Shown piece by piece: positions 44,753-54,055 of a stretch of 64,000 nt of DNA (position 1 is its first letter; every line of letters starts with the position of its first letter). The position numbers and the translations under genes are program-made. Below the pieces are notes generated by a model. It made no database searches. It was not told where the DNA came from and saw only the letters and a program-made list of their open reading frames with translations. This DNA is from Planctomycetota bacterium (GTDB lineage Bacteria; Planctomycetota; Phycisphaerae; UBA1845; UTPLA1). The stretch spans positions 29,559-93,558 of the forward strand of contig QEVG01000014.1 of the NCBI GenBank assembly GCA_003576905.1, written 5' to 3'.

Positions 44753-45943
44753 ATGAAGGCGATCACGACTCTTGTAATCCTCGGACTGCTGGCGGGGGGC
44801 GGCTATTTCGGCTATGCGAAGTTCATCGAGGAGAAACAGCCGGACGACTACATCCTCAAGCCCCTCGACCGCGGCACGATCATTCACTCTGTCTCCGCGA
44901 CGGGCACGATCGAGCCGATCACCAAGGTGATCGTCGGCTCACAGGTCAGCGGCAACATCAAGGCCTGGTATGCGGATTTCAACGACCGCGTGCCGACCGG
45001 ATTCGTCCTTGCGGAACTTGATCCCGATCGCTTTCAGACCGCTTTCAACCAGGCCAAGGCGGAGGTAGCGATGGCCAGGGCCCGCGAAGAGGAGGCCCTG
45101 GTTCGCTTCAAGGACCTCGATCGGGAGCGCAAGCGCCTTGAGAAGCTGATGCAGACGAACAACGCGAGCGAAAACGAGCTTCTCATCGCACAGGCGGCCG
45201 CTGATGCCGCCCAGGCCGCATGGCATGCCGCGCAGGCGAGTGTGACCTCCGCCGAGGCCATGCTCAACGCCGCAAAGGTCGATCTCGATCGCACGATCAT
45301 CCGCTCGCCCATCGACGGTGTCGTCATTGCCAGGAACATCGACGTCGGACAGACCGTCGCCGCCTCTCTTCAGGCCCCGGAGCTGTTCCTGATCGCAAAC
45401 AACCTGGAAAAAATGCAGGTCAACGCAAACGTGGCCGAGGCCGATGTCGGACTCCTTCAGGAAGGTCGCCCGGCGACGTTCACGGTGGACGCCTATCCCG
45501 AGCGCGTCTTCACCGGCACCATCCGGCAGATACGCTACAACGCGACCGTCCTCGAAGGCGTCGTCACCTATGTCACCGTCATAGAAGTCGAGAATCCTGA
45601 TCTCGCCCTCCGGCCGGGGATGACGGCCAACGTGACCTTCGAGGTCGCGCGCGTCGAGGACGTGATCCGCGTCCCGAATGCCGGCCTGCGCTTCAATCCC
45701 GTCCCGGTGGATTCCGCGACCGCATCGTCCGGTCGCGCCTCGATCCGCCCGCCGACGGTCTGGCAGCTTGATGCCAAAGAGGGCCTGAAGCCCGTCGAGC
45801 TCAAACTGGGCCTTACCGATGGCACCTTCACGGAGATGGCGGAAGGGCCTTTGAAGGAAGGCGATCGCATCATCACCGAACGGAACTGGACCGGCGGCCG
45901 CGGAGACGGCCGGCGTCCCGACATGACCCGGTCAATGCGTTAG
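44753..45943 (+). CDS. MacA-type periplasmic adaptor subunit
   Basis: A 396-residue membrane-fusion protein. There is one N-terminal anchor (TTLVILGLLAGGGYFGYAKF), the first lipoyl half (VSATGTIEPITKVIVGSQVS), a long alpha-hairpin at residues about 95-170 with many Ala/Glu, the second lipoyl half (RSPIDGVVIARNIDVGQTVA), a beta-barrel domain (VGLLQEGRPATFTVDAYPER) and a membrane-proximal domain (LRPGMTANVTFEVARVEDVI). This matches MacA closely. It lies 11 bases before its ATPase. No permease or TolC gene follows, so partners must be elsewhere. Confidence 0.93.
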   Translation: MKAITTLVILGLLAGGGYFGYAKFIEEKQPDDYILKPLDRGTIIHSVSATGTIEPITKVIVGSQVSGNIKAWYADFNDRVPTGFVLAELDPDRFQTAFNQAKAEVAMARAREEEALVRFKDLDRERKRLEKLMQTNNASENELLIAQAAADAAQAAWHAAQASVTSAEAMLNAAKVDLDRTIIRSPIDGVVIARNIDVGQTVAASLQAPELFLIANNLEKMQVNANVAEADVGLLQEGRPATFTVDAYPERVFTGTIRQIRYNATVLEGVVTYVTVIEVENPDLALRPGMTANVTFEVARVEDVIRVPNAGLRFNPVPVDSATASSGRASIRPPTVWQLDAKEGLKPVELKLGLTDGTFTEMAEGPLKEGDRIITERNWTGGRGDGRRPDMTRSMR

Positions 45944-45954
45944 GAGTCTTTCGC

Positions 45955-46713
45955 GTGCAGGCCACACTCGAGCGAGCCGCCGCCAAGTCCGCACCGCAGG
46001 TGTCCCTGATCAGCGTGCGCGATCTGTGGAAGACTTATCACGTCGGCGAGATTTCCGTGCCCGCGGTGCGCGGCGTGAATCTCGAAGTCCCGCAGGGTCA
46101 GTTCGTCGCCATCATGGGGCCGAGCGGCTCGGGCAAGTCCACCTTCATGCACATGCTGGGCTGCCTCGATCGTCCCGACCGCGGTCAATACCGTCTCGCC
46201 GGAGTTGATGTGACCTTGCTGACCAAGCGAGAACTCGCCGCCCTCCGCAACGCCCGGATCGGATACGTGTTCCAGAGCTTTAATCTGCTCTCCCGAACGA
46301 CCGTCCTCGACAACGTCGCACTGCCGCTGACCTACTCCAACGTGCCGCGCCGGCGACGCCGAGAGCGCGCCGCCCGGATGCTCGACCAGGTCGGCTTGGC
46401 CGACCGGATGATGCATCTCAGCAATCAGCTTTCCGGCGGCCAGCAGCAGCGCGTGGCGATTGCCCGCGCCCTCGTGACGAATCCTGTCCTGCTCCTGGCC
46501 GATGAGCCCACCGGAAACCTCGACAGCCGAACAGGCGTTGAGATCATGGCCCTTTTGCAGTCTCTCAACCGCGAGACCGGTCTCACCATCATCCTTGTGA
46601 CTCACGAGCCGGATATCGCGGAGTATGCCGGCCGCGTCGTGACCTTTCGCGACGGCGAAATCTGTTCCGACGTTTTCAATGAGAACCCCCGCGAGGCCGT
46701 GGTCCGGGTCTGA
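45955..46713 (+). CDS. MacB-type ABC transporter ATPase without linked permease
   Basis: A 252-residue ATPase of the MacB/LolD class. Walker [10 protein letters not shown], signature [15 protein letters not shown], Walker [17 protein letters not shown], switch His in [17 protein letters not shown] at 45955 follows TAGGAG by 8 bases. In E. coli MacB the ATPase is fused to its permease; here the protein ends after the ATPase domain and the next gene is glyA. A permease for it may lie elsewhere or may be shared with the export operon at 20100-25770, whose ATPase is a close relative. Confidence 0.93.
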   Translation: MQATLERAAAKSAPQVSLISVRDLWKTYHVGEISVPAVRGVNLEVPQGQFVAIMGPSGSGKSTFMHMLGCLDRPDRGQYRLAGVDVTLLTKRELAALRNARIGYVFQSFNLLSRTTVLDNVALPLTYSNVPRRRRRERAARMLDQVGLADRMMHLSNQLSGGQQQRVAIARALVTNPVLLLADEPTGNLDSRTGVEIMALLQSLNRETGLTIILVTHEPDIAEYAGRVVTFRDGEICSDVFNENPREAVVRV

Positions 46714-46773
46714 GGACCGTCATCCCTGTTTCGCGGCGAGAGGGCGCGTCGCGGCAGTTCGTAGCGGCCCGCG

Positions 46774-46802
46774 TTGCCCCGCATTGCCAAAAGCTCTAGA
46801 GT
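46774..46802 (+). promoter_or_regulatory. Candidate promoter of glyA
   Basis: TTGCCC at 46774-46779, a 17-base spacer and TAGAGT at 46797-46802, 41 bases before the glyA ATG. No glycine riboswitch fits in this short leader. Confidence 0.45.
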
Positions 46803-46842
46803 ATTCGGCGCACAGGTGTTCCCTTTTCGCGAAGGACCGACC

Positions 46843-48168
46843 ATGGCCGCCACGATGAACAAGAACCCGATTGCCGATCAGGACCCCGAAGTTTGGAAGG
46901 CGTTTGTCGCCGAGGAAGAGCGCCAGGCGAATACCCTGGAACTGATCGCCTCGGAAAACCACGTCAGTGCCGCCGTTCTGGCCGCGGCCGGCAGCATCTT
47001 CACCAACAAGTACGCCGAGGGGTATCCCGGAAAACGCTATTACGGCGGCTGCGAAAACATGGACACGGTCGAGCGGCTCGCCATCGACCGGGCAAAGGCG
47101 CTGTTCGGCTGCGAGCACGCCAACGTCCAGCCGCACTCCGGCAGCCAGGCCAATCAGGCCGTGCTTCTCGCTGCCATGAATCCCGGCTCGCGCTTCGACG
47201 AGGCCGAGCAGAAAGAGAAGAATCCCGGGGAGCCGGTGCGCACGCCGGGCGACATGATCCTCTCGCTGCACCTCGACCACGGCGGACACCTTTCACACGG
47301 AAAAAACGTCAACATCAGCGGCAAGTGGTTCCGCGTGACGCATTACTTTGTCGATCGCGAATCCGGCCGAATCAACATGGGCGAGGTGCGCCGCATTGCC
47401 GTCGAATGCCGGCCGAAGCTGATCATCACCGGCGCCTCGGCGTACCCGCGCATCTGGGACTGGACGGCCTTCGCCGAGATCGCGAAGGAAGTAGGGGCAC
47501 TTCTCATGGCCGACATTGCCCACATCGCGGGACTCGTGGCCGTCGGATTGCACCCCAGCCCCGTGCCGGTTGCCGACTTCGTGACGACGACGACGCACAA
47601 GACCCTGCGCGGCCCGCGCGCCGGCCTTACGATGTGCAAGGAAGCCTGGGCCAAGAAGATCGACTCCGCCGTCTTTCCCGGCCTTCAGGGCGGCCCGCTC
47701 ATGCACATCATCGCCGCGAAGGCGGTGGCATTCGGAGAAGCCCTCAAGCCCGCCTTCAAGCAGTACCAGCAGCTCGTTCTTGATAATGCCAAGGCCTTGG
47801 CAGAATCGCTCCTCGGACGCGGCGTCACGCTCGTGTCGGGCGGCACTGACAATCACCTGATGCTTGTCGATCTTCGTAGGAACTATCCTAGTGTGTCCGG
47901 CGCGATGGCTGAGGACTGGCTCGGCCAGGCCGGGATCGTGGTCAACAAGAACATGATCCCCTTCGACGAGCGCAAGCCGATGGAAACGAGCGGCCTGCGG
48001 CTCGGTACCCCGGCCCTTTCGACGCGCGGCATGGGCCCCGACGAAATGCGAAAAATCGCCGGCCTGATTGATCGGGTTCTGGCCGCCGGTGGAGACAAAT
48101 CCGCCATCGCCACGGTGCGCGGCGAAGTACTTGAACTGTGCCAGCATTTCCCGATGCCGAGACACTGA
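46843..48168 (+). CDS. glyA: Serine hydroxymethyltransferase
   Basis: PLP enzyme interconverting serine and glycine with tetrahydrofolate. The 441-residue protein has [46 protein letters not shown], the PLP lysine at residue 253 in [15 protein letters not shown], and the C-terminal folate region. ATG at 46843 follows GAAGGA by 6 bases. It carries about 20 extra residues after [12 protein letters not shown] (residues about 114-134, rich in Glu/Lys/Pro) before [17 protein letters not shown], a place where the E. coli enzyme has a short turn. This accounts for the length above the usual 417-420. Confidence 0.95.
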   Translation: MAATMNKNPIADQDPEVWKAFVAEEERQANTLELIASENHVSAAVLAAAGSIFTNKYAEGYPGKRYYGGCENMDTVERLAIDRAKALFGCEHANVQPHSGSQANQAVLLAAMNPGSRFDEAEQKEKNPGEPVRTPGDMILSLHLDHGGHLSHGKNVNISGKWFRVTHYFVDRESGRINMGEVRRIAVECRPKLIITGASAYPRIWDWTAFAEIAKEVGALLMADIAHIAGLVAVGLHPSPVPVADFVTTTTHKTLRGPRAGLTMCKEAWAKKIDSAVFPGLQGGPLMHIIAAKAVAFGEALKPAFKQYQQLVLDNAKALAESLLGRGVTLVSGGTDNHLMLVDLRRNYPSVSGAMAEDWLGQAGIVVNKNMIPFDERKPMETSGLRLGTPALSTRGMGPDEMRKIAGLIDRVLAAGGDKSAIATVRGEVLELCQHFPMPRH

Positions 48169-48284
48169 CGCCGCCGAAGGGCGCTGCGGCGAATGCATGC
48201 GCTTGCGTCTGGGGTCCGCCGTCGGGACGGCGACTCTCGTTGCCGGTTTTCAGGCCAGTTGTTCATTTGGGATCGTAAACCGCC

Positions 48285-49040
48285 ATGCAACGCCCGCGTG
48301 CCCATGATTCCCTGATCGCCCTCGCTGCTTTGGTTTTCGCGGGCTGCGGCGGCTCGGCGAAGGTCTCGTTCATCTCCCTTCACACCCAGGCGATCGATCC
48401 GCCGCGCGTCGAGCCCTTTGACCTCGACGTGCAGGAGTGTTTCTGGTGGCTGGATGCCGACGGCGACCTGTGCCTTGCCATGCGCTCGCATCAGGGCAAC
48501 ATCTTCCTCGGACAGGTCGCGGATATGGACGTGGAACTCTCCTTCGTTCTTGGCAAGCCGCCGGCCGGAAGCGGCCGCGATTACACGCTCGGCCCGCGCG
48601 GAGTGCGCACCATCGTGCGCTCGGCCCTTCAGAACCAACGCTACAACACCTTGAGTGGAATTATCTGCGTCCTGACGAAGCCCCCCGATGAACTGCACGG
48701 CAGCTTTCGAATCTGGATGACTCCCATGAACGAACTGGGGCTCCTCTCTTTCCTGCCCGGGAAGCCCGGCCCGGTCATGTGCTACGGTCGATACAGGGCG
48801 ATTAAATCCGCCGCGCGCGGGCAGGAGATTCTTGCCCGAACCGAATCCGGCGCGCCACGGCCCGCGAAGGTCGCTACGCCCCCTGCCGCTACCGCGCCCT
48901 CGGCGCCGTCCTTGCCGGCCGCGCCGCCTGCCTCGCCGTCGGCGCCCGCGATGCAGCCGATGGCTCCGCAGCGTCCAGCTCAGCCAGCGCCTACCCAGTC
49001 GCCTGGCGTCATGCAAATGGTGCCGTCCGGTAGGCGTTAA
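48285..49040 (+). CDS. Lipoprotein with Pro/Ala-rich C-terminal tail
   Basis: A 251-residue lipoprotein. The signal IALAALVFAGCGGS has its acylated Cys at residue 21. A globular part of about 160 residues follows (FDLDVQECFWWLDADGDLCL, GQVADMDVELSFVLGKPPAG, ELGLLSFLPGKPGPVMCYGR); I do not recognise a family. The last 60 residues are low-complexity Ala/Pro (VATPPAATAPSAPSLPAAPP), typical of a periplasm- or wall-spanning linker. Start ATG at 48285. It stands 116 bases after glyA and ends before a convergent gene. Confidence 0.65.
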   Translation: MQRPRAHDSLIALAALVFAGCGGSAKVSFISLHTQAIDPPRVEPFDLDVQECFWWLDADGDLCLAMRSHQGNIFLGQVADMDVELSFVLGKPPAGSGRDYTLGPRGVRTIVRSALQNQRYNTLSGIICVLTKPPDELHGSFRIWMTPMNELGLLSFLPGKPGPVMCYGRYRAIKSAARGQEILARTESGAPRPAKVATPPAATAPSAPSLPAAPPASPSAPAMQPMAPQRPAQPAPTQSPGVMQMVPSGRR

Positions 49041-49085
49041 CCGAAGTTCAGAGGGCGGGGGCGGGCTGTGTCTGGAGAAGCGGCT

Positions 49086-49637
49086 TCATTCCTTCACCTT
49101 CTCGACCTGAAATACCAGCACTTCGGTCTCAGGGTCCTGCCACGCGAGCGGATCAAGCCCGGCCTTTTGCGCACAGCACTCGGAGAGAAATGTCTCGTGA
49201 GACCAGCCGCGCTCCACGGCGACATCGGGAAGAAAACAGCCCGCCCGGTGGCCGCGCCGAACATAGATCCCGTCCCGGCCGAGTTCGAATTCGAGCGGAT
49301 TCGCGATTCGGCGCAGGGGCGACAGGACGGAGACTTCAATCCTCAGCTCGCGCAGCTCACCGGCGCTGATCGGCCGTTCGACGAAGCGCGGATCGTGTGC
49401 CGCGGAAACGGCGATCGATCGCAACGTGTGGCCGAAGTCCGCGCCCGGCTCAAACGTGCCGATGCAGCCCCGAAGCTGTTCGCCTTTTCGAAGTGTGACA
49501 AAAACGCCCGCCGCCGGCGGCCAGGGGAGTTCCGGTTCGCGCGGCGGCGCGGCCGGCGCGCCGAACAGGTCAGCGGCGATCGCGTCGCGCGCCGTCCGAA
49601 GCAGTTGTGCGCGAAGGTGCGAATCGATGCATGACAT
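49086..49637 (-). CDS. AMMECR1-domain protein (AmmeMemoRadiSam system protein A)
   Basis: A 183-residue cytoplasmic protein of the AMMECR1 family. The hallmark LRGCIGTFEPG lies near residue 55, preceded by GVFVTLRKGEQ and followed by HTLRSIAVSAAHDPRF and LRIEVSVLSPLRRI. In many bacteria and archaea it is encoded with a Memo-like and a radical-SAM protein; neither is adjacent here. Biochemical role unknown. ATG at 49637. Confidence 0.88.
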   Translation of the reverse strand: MSCIDSHLRAQLLRTARDAIAADLFGAPAAPPREPELPWPPAAGVFVTLRKGEQLRGCIGTFEPGADFGHTLRSIAVSAAHDPRFVERPISAGELRELRIEVSVLSPLRRIANPLEFELGRDGIYVRRGHRAGCFLPDVAVERGWSHETFLSECCAQKAGLDPLAWQDPETEVLVFQVEKVKE

Positions 49638-49770
49638 GGATGCTACTCGCGGACATCAACGGAATCGTCGAATCGCGATCGGTGGAAGTATAGTCATTCA
49701 CAGCGCATGCCACCAAGTGGACGTGATGACGCGACGACCGGCTGGGTTTTCAATGGAGATTGTACGCCGC

Positions 49771-50547
49771 CTACTCAGGCATCGGTTCCATGCTGTTGGA
49801 ATCGTCTGCCTCGCCTGCCGTTTCGACGGAGTCCGTCACGGCGCCGAGCCGTGCCAGGGCCGCGACCACGCCAGGCGCACCAGGGTCCAGTTCGTTGGCC
49901 CGCCGAAGGGCCTTGATCGCCTCGGCGTCGTTGCCGCAGCGCATGTAGAACAGGCCAAGCTCCGCGTGCGCGGCTGCGTTGTTCGGTTCGACGCTCGTCG
50001 CCTGCTTGAATGAAAGCTGCGCCCGGTCAATGTCGCCGTTCTGCGCAAACTGCCGCCCTTTGAGTATGAGCATCTTGGAAAGCCCGCCCGACTGCTTTGC
50101 CGCCCAGCTTGAGATCTCCAGGGCGGCCTCGTGTTTGCCCTTCAGCCGGAGAGCGTCGGCCTTTCCCTGAACCGATCGGCTGTATCCCGGAAACGCCCCG
50201 ACCGCGGCGTCAAACGCGGACACCGCCTGGTCGCAGCACCGCAGCGCGGCATGAAGATTGTCATTCTTGAAATGCTCGTCGGCCATCCCCATGTAACAGA
50301 GGCCGACATAGTACGACGGCTCCGGCCGCTCGCGGTCCAAGTCCTTGGCGTGCTTGAACATGGCCAGGGCATCGGCGTACCGCCGGGCCTCGTAGTCCTC
50401 GATCCCCGTCGCCAGGATCTCTTCAAAGCTCGCCCGCGGCTTTCCGCAGCCAGGCAGAAGCGCCAGCCAGACCAGGGGGAAGCAGATGAACCACATTCTG
50501 GACATCGTCTTTTTCAATCGGCGAAAAACCGCGTTTGGGGCGACCAT
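49771..50547 (-). CDS. TPR-repeat lipoprotein
   Basis: A 258-residue lipoprotein. Signal segment FICFPLVWLALLPGCGKP with acylated Cys near residue 34. About five tetratricopeptide-like helices follow: GIEDYEARRYADALAMFKHA, PEPSYYVGLCYMGMADEHFK, ADALRLKGKHEAALEISSWA, GRQFAQNGDIDRAQLSFKQA and AHAELGLFYMRCGNDAEAIK. It ends in an acidic tail. TPR lipoproteins usually assemble protein complexes at the outer membrane (as BamD does), but no specific role can be read. ATG at 50547 follows GGAGGG by 6 bases; ATG at 50505 is a shorter alternative. Confidence 0.8.
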   Translation of the reverse strand: MVAPNAVFRRLKKTMSRMWFICFPLVWLALLPGCGKPRASFEEILATGIEDYEARRYADALAMFKHAKDLDRERPEPSYYVGLCYMGMADEHFKNDNLHAALRCCDQAVSAFDAAVGAFPGYSRSVQGKADALRLKGKHEAALEISSWAAKQSGGLSKMLILKGRQFAQNGDIDRAQLSFKQATSVEPNNAAAHAELGLFYMRCGNDAEAIKALRRANELDPGAPGVVAALARLGAVTDSVETAGEADDSNSMEPMPE

Positions 50548-50753
50548 TTCGTCCCTCCAGGTCGGCCGGAATGCTACATTCCCCCATGCGGCGAGGCAAG
50601 AAAGAGGGTGGCGCGCTGCCGCCAATCGACGAGCCGGCAGCGGCTGAAGCAAAGGGACCGGTGGCGACCGGCCTCGGTTCCGAACACCGGGTCTCCCATG
50701 ATCCCCGTGGGCCGGTCCGTGCCGCGCATCGTCGCCGCGAGTAACCTCTATCC

Positions 50754-51164
50754 ATGGACCCGGCCCCGGTCGCATTTTCCGACGACAAGTTCAGACGGCG
50801 TTTCGTGGTCCTCCACCACGAAGACCGGGAGGGTGTTCACTACGACCTCATGATCGAATCGGGCAGCGCGCTGGCCACGTGGAAGCTTCGCCATCCCCCC
50901 GAATCGGGTGAACAGCGATGCCTTCGGATTGGCGATCATCGACGCGCGTACCTCGACTACGAAGGACCGATCTCCGGAGATCGCGGCCGTGTGACGCGAC
51001 ACGACGAAGGTTGGTGTACCGTGCGTGAAGCCGATGCCGCGGTGCAGCATGGATCGGCCACGTCTATTCTCATGTTTGAAGGTCGAGTTCTTCGCGGTGA
51101 ATACTCCCTGGCCTCGTCGGACTCTCAGGGATCTGAGTGGCTGTTCTGCCGGGTTCGTACGTGA
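50754..51164 (+). CDS. Stand-alone LigD-type 3'-phosphoesterase domain protein
   Basis: A 136-residue protein matching the phosphoesterase (PE) domain of bacterial NHEJ ligase LigD: RFVVLHHEDREGVHYDLMIE (with the catalytic His and Asp), ATWKLRHPPE, YLDYEGPISGDRGRVTRHDEG and a C-terminal strand SEWLFCRVRT. PE domains trim 3'-phosphates and ribonucleotides at DNA ends. No ligase, polymerase or Ku gene is linked. Its 3' end overlaps the converging gene by 40 bases. Confidence 0.78.
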   Translation: MDPAPVAFSDDKFRRRFVVLHHEDREGVHYDLMIESGSALATWKLRHPPESGEQRCLRIGDHRRAYLDYEGPISGDRGRVTRHDEGWCTVREADAAVQHGSATSILMFEGRVLRGEYSLASSDSQGSEWLFCRVRT

Positions 51165-52048
51165 CGGCCCAAGGGCATTACGTCGAGATTCAGAGTCCCC
51201 GGCTCAACTGCAAGCCCGGTGATCTGGTAATCAATGCCCCCGTTCTTCCACCAGGCGCGCGTGCCAACGTGAAATCCGGTCAGGAAACTTCCCCACATCC
51301 GCGGACTGCCCGGCCAGGTTCGGTTCTCCGGCCGATCAATCGAAAGGTCGAGGCCGATGCGCCCAAAGGCCAGCGGCATTCGCACCGATCCGCACTTTAC
51401 GGCATTCGCCTTCAGGACGATGGAGTCCTGCTCGATCCGTGCCGTGATGTCGATGGAAATAACGACCGACAAGTCGCGTGTACGGTAACGGCCCCCGACT
51501 GTAATGCGGCTGTTGTCAAACTCAACCACCGGGTCTTCAAGCAGCGGCGGAACCAGGTCGTCAATCAGCGGATAAATCTCCTTGCGCGCTGCGATCCACC
51601 GATTGATGTCTTCCGCGAACAGGTGATACGTAAACGGTCCCCCCGCCATCAGGTTTTCGGTAAACGCCTGTTCCGCGCTCAGCAGATTATTCCGCACCGC
51701 CTGGCGCGCATGCGGCGCAACGACGGGCGGTGTGTACCAGCGCGGTGTGTGCATCAATGCATACGAAAAGGCGGCCAGTACCGTTCCCGCTGCAACGGCC
51801 GCGAACAGGAGAATCCGCGCCACCGGCAATCGGGATCGGGCGCACTTGTGCGCGTCCGCACGGGCGGCGCTTGGGGGAGGCGGCACCGCCACGACGGCCT
51901 CGGTGTGCGGCGACGGCTCCCGGCCGACCGGAATCGGTTCGGGCGGCGGACTCTCCTTCGCCCGGCGACCCGGCGGCGAAAGTCTTTGGGGTGCCTGCCC
52001 CTTCTTGCTCCCGGTCTGTTTGCCCTTGCTGCGGCGTTGTTTTTTCAT
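51125..52048 (-). CDS. Single-pass membrane protein, function unknown
   Basis: A 307-residue protein with a strongly basic N-terminus (MKKQRRSKGKQTGSKKG), a Pro-rich linker, one membrane helix near residues 78-98 (ARILLFAAVAAGTVLAAFSY) and a 200-residue extracytoplasmic domain (SAEQAFTENLMAGGPFTYHL, NRWIAARKEIYPLIDDLVPP, VEFDNSRITVGGRYRTRDLS) with alternating strands, similar in style to lipid- or ligand-binding beta domains. No family recognised. ATG at 52048. It is divergent from the ABC exporter operon, whose first gene also has a single helix and a beta-rich domain. Confidence 0.65.
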   Translation of the reverse strand: MKKQRRSKGKQTGSKKGQAPQRLSPPGRRAKESPPPEPIPVGREPSPHTEAVVAVPPPPSAARADAHKCARSRLPVARILLFAAVAAGTVLAAFSYALMHTPRWYTPPVVAPHARQAVRNNLLSAEQAFTENLMAGGPFTYHLFAEDINRWIAARKEIYPLIDDLVPPLLEDPVVEFDNSRITVGGRYRTRDLSVVISIDITARIEQDSIVLKANAVKCGSVRMPLAFGRIGLDLSIDRPENRTWPGSPRMWGSFLTGFHVGTRAWWKNGGIDYQITGLAVEPGTLNLDVMPLGRHVRTRQNSHSDP

Positions 52049-52230
52049 GGATGAGGTCCGACTGCACACAAAGCGTAACGGACCTCGCCGGGGTTGGTCC
52101 ATTCAAGATCGAAGAAGCGAAGTGCCGCTGATCGCCCCTCGCAATCGGCAGGGCTGCGCGCCCCTGCCATCGCCGTCGTTGAGTCTGGCACGTCTCGTGG
52201 GGCGGTTGCAGTTCCTGGATGGCGGGCGGT

Positions 52231-52260
52231 TTGACCACTTCCTCAAAGCGAACCTAGAAT
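52231..52260 (+). promoter_or_regulatory. Candidate promoter of the ABC exporter operon
   Basis: TTGACC at 52231-52236, an 18-base spacer and TAGAAT at 52255-52260, about 100 bases before the ATG at 52362. The rest of the 313-base divergent gap has no recognisable feature. Confidence 0.55.
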
Positions 52261-52361
52261 CGGCAGTTCATGCCCGCTGGGGCTTTGGGGCAGGTCCGCC
52301 GTTGCTCGGTTTGCGGTTGCAGAAGCGCAATGCCGTATTAAACGTCAGCCGTGGCGAAATC

Positions 52362-53207
52362 ATGAATCGTGCCTTCGGAATCGTCATTACCCTGGTCTGG
52401 CTGGCTGCCATGACCGCGCTTGTCCGGCGAGACGTTCTACCGTACTGGACCGCGCAGGAGGCCCCTCGGACCGTCAGCAGGGAGGGCGCGTTTCAGGCCG
52501 CGGTCCGAAATGAGGCCGGACGCCGCGTCGGCACGACCTGGGTCACCCTATTGCCGGGTCCGCAGCTTCTCACGGTGCGCAGCGCGACGGTCCTCAACTT
52601 GTCCGCTTTGGGACGCATCATCCCCGTCCGCGGCCGCGTGCTCATCGAGACCGACCTGACCTACGAGCACGACGGAACGCTTATTCAGTTCGACTTTCAC
52701 ATCCACGGAAGCGGCGTTCCGATCAGCGTGACTGGCGAACGCCTGGGCCGCGATTTCGCCTGTACCGCGGAGATCGGTGGCATGAAGTCGGTCGTCCCGC
52801 TTGACTGGCGCATGAGCGAGGGCCTCGGCGAATTGATGCGACCGTTCACGCAACTCGAAAACCTCCACGTCGGAAGGCGCTGGCGGCTTCGCCTGATCGA
52901 TCCGTTCTCGGTTCTCACCGGCGGCGGCGCGGTGGAATTCAAGACACAGCTTGTGACTGTGACCGCGCGCGAAAACATCGTGCTGGCGGATCGCCGTGTC
53001 GAGTGCTTCCGGATCGAGACTGAGGGCGCCGTCGCCTGGGCCGATGACGCCGGCCGCATCGTCCGCCAGGAAGTGAATATTCCGCTTCTCGGCAGGTGGC
53101 TTCTCGAAGATGAACCCTTCGACCGCGCGGCCATGAAGCGCGCCGCCGGCGAATTGCGCGGCGTCGATTCCGCCGGCGTCGCGAAGCCCCACATCGGCGA
53201 TCCCTGA
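52362..53207 (+). CDS. Membrane-anchored beta-rich protein, first gene of an ABC exporter operon
   Basis: A 281-residue protein with one N-terminal helix (AFGIVITLVWLAAMTALVRR) and an extracytoplasmic domain made of alternating strands (GTLIQFDFHIHGSGVPISVT, TQLVTVTARENIVLADRRVE). I recognise no family with confidence. The stop TGA at 53205 is followed directly by an ATG (53208) in the ATPase frame, and ATPase plus permease follow, so it may supply a periplasmic part of the exporter or be its cargo. Confidence 0.65.
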   Translation: MNRAFGIVITLVWLAAMTALVRRDVLPYWTAQEAPRTVSREGAFQAAVRNEAGRRVGTTWVTLLPGPQLLTVRSATVLNLSALGRIIPVRGRVLIETDLTYEHDGTLIQFDFHIHGSGVPISVTGERLGRDFACTAEIGGMKSVVPLDWRMSEGLGELMRPFTQLENLHVGRRWRLRLIDPFSVLTGGGAVEFKTQLVTVTARENIVLADRRVECFRIETEGAVAWADDAGRIVRQEVNIPLLGRWLLEDEPFDRAAMKRAAGELRGVDSAGVAKPHIGDP

Positions 53208-53288
53208 ATGGACCGGCGCCGCGTCGCGTGGAAGCGACTCCGGGACGAGACGAGAAAAGACGGGACGGAAACGCTGGAGCTCGGCCCG

Positions 53289-54047
53289 ATGTCCATCCGA
53301 CTCGAAAACGTGACCAAGTGCTACGGCCGCCTCCGCGCGGTTGACGGCATCAGCTTCGAGGTCTCACCGGGGGAAGTCTTCGCCTTCCTAGGCCCAAACG
53401 GCGCCGGGAAGACTACGACCATCAAACTGATCACCGGGCTGCTTGCCCCCGATTCGGGCACAATCGAGGTCTGCGGCCGCGCGATGTCCATGGATGATCA
53501 AACGGCCAAGGTCCAGCTTGCCTATGTTCCCGATCAGCCCTACCTCTACGAAAAGCTCTCCGCCCGCGAGTTTCTCGAATTCGTCGGCGAGATGTATGGG
53601 CTCGACAGCGGTACGATCGAGGCAAGATCCCGGCATTACATGAACAGGCTTCAGGTCGCTCCCTTTGCCGACCAGCTCGCCGAAAGTTATTCCCATGGCA
53701 TGAAACAACGGGCCGTGCTTGCGGCGGCGCTCCTTCATGAACCGAAGGTCCTGATCGTCGATGAACCCATGGTCGGGCTCGATCCACGATCCGTGCGGAT
53801 CGTAAAGGAACTCTTCCGCGAGCGGGCGGACGCGGGGTTCTCGGTCTTCATGTCCACCCATACCCTTGACATCGCCGAGTCCATCGCCGATCGCATCGCC
53901 ATCATCAATCATGGCCGCATCATCGCCTGTGGAACGCTGGAAGAGCTGAAGGCCAGAGCCAAGCGCGAACATCGGCTCGAGGACATCTTCCTTGAATTGA
54001 CCCAGCCCGACCCGGAGGCCGAGGCCGCCCGATCGAGCGTGGTGTAA
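53289..54047 (+). CDS. ABC-2-type transporter ATPase
   Basis: A 252-residue ATPase of the DrrA/CcmA-like class. Walker A GPNGAGKTTT, Q-loop YVPDQPYLYEKL, signature SYSHGMKQRAVLAAAL (a YSHGM variant of LSGGQ), Walker B VLIVDEPMVGLDP, and switch His in STHTLDIAE. ATG at 53289 has GGAG 9 bases upstream and starts where the family does (MSIRLENVTKCYG). An ATG at 53208, in frame and directly after the preceding stop, would add 27 mostly charged residues. The permease starts 8 bases after its stop. Confidence 0.92.
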   Translation: MSIRLENVTKCYGRLRAVDGISFEVSPGEVFAFLGPNGAGKTTTIKLITGLLAPDSGTIEVCGRAMSMDDQTAKVQLAYVPDQPYLYEKLSAREFLEFVGEMYGLDSGTIEARSRHYMNRLQVAPFADQLAESYSHGMKQRAVLAAALLHEPKVLIVDEPMVGLDPRSVRIVKELFRERADAGFSVFMSTHTLDIAESIADRIAIINHGRIIACGTLEELKARAKREHRLEDIFLELTQPDPEAEAARSSVV

Positions 54048-54055
54048 GGGGACGT

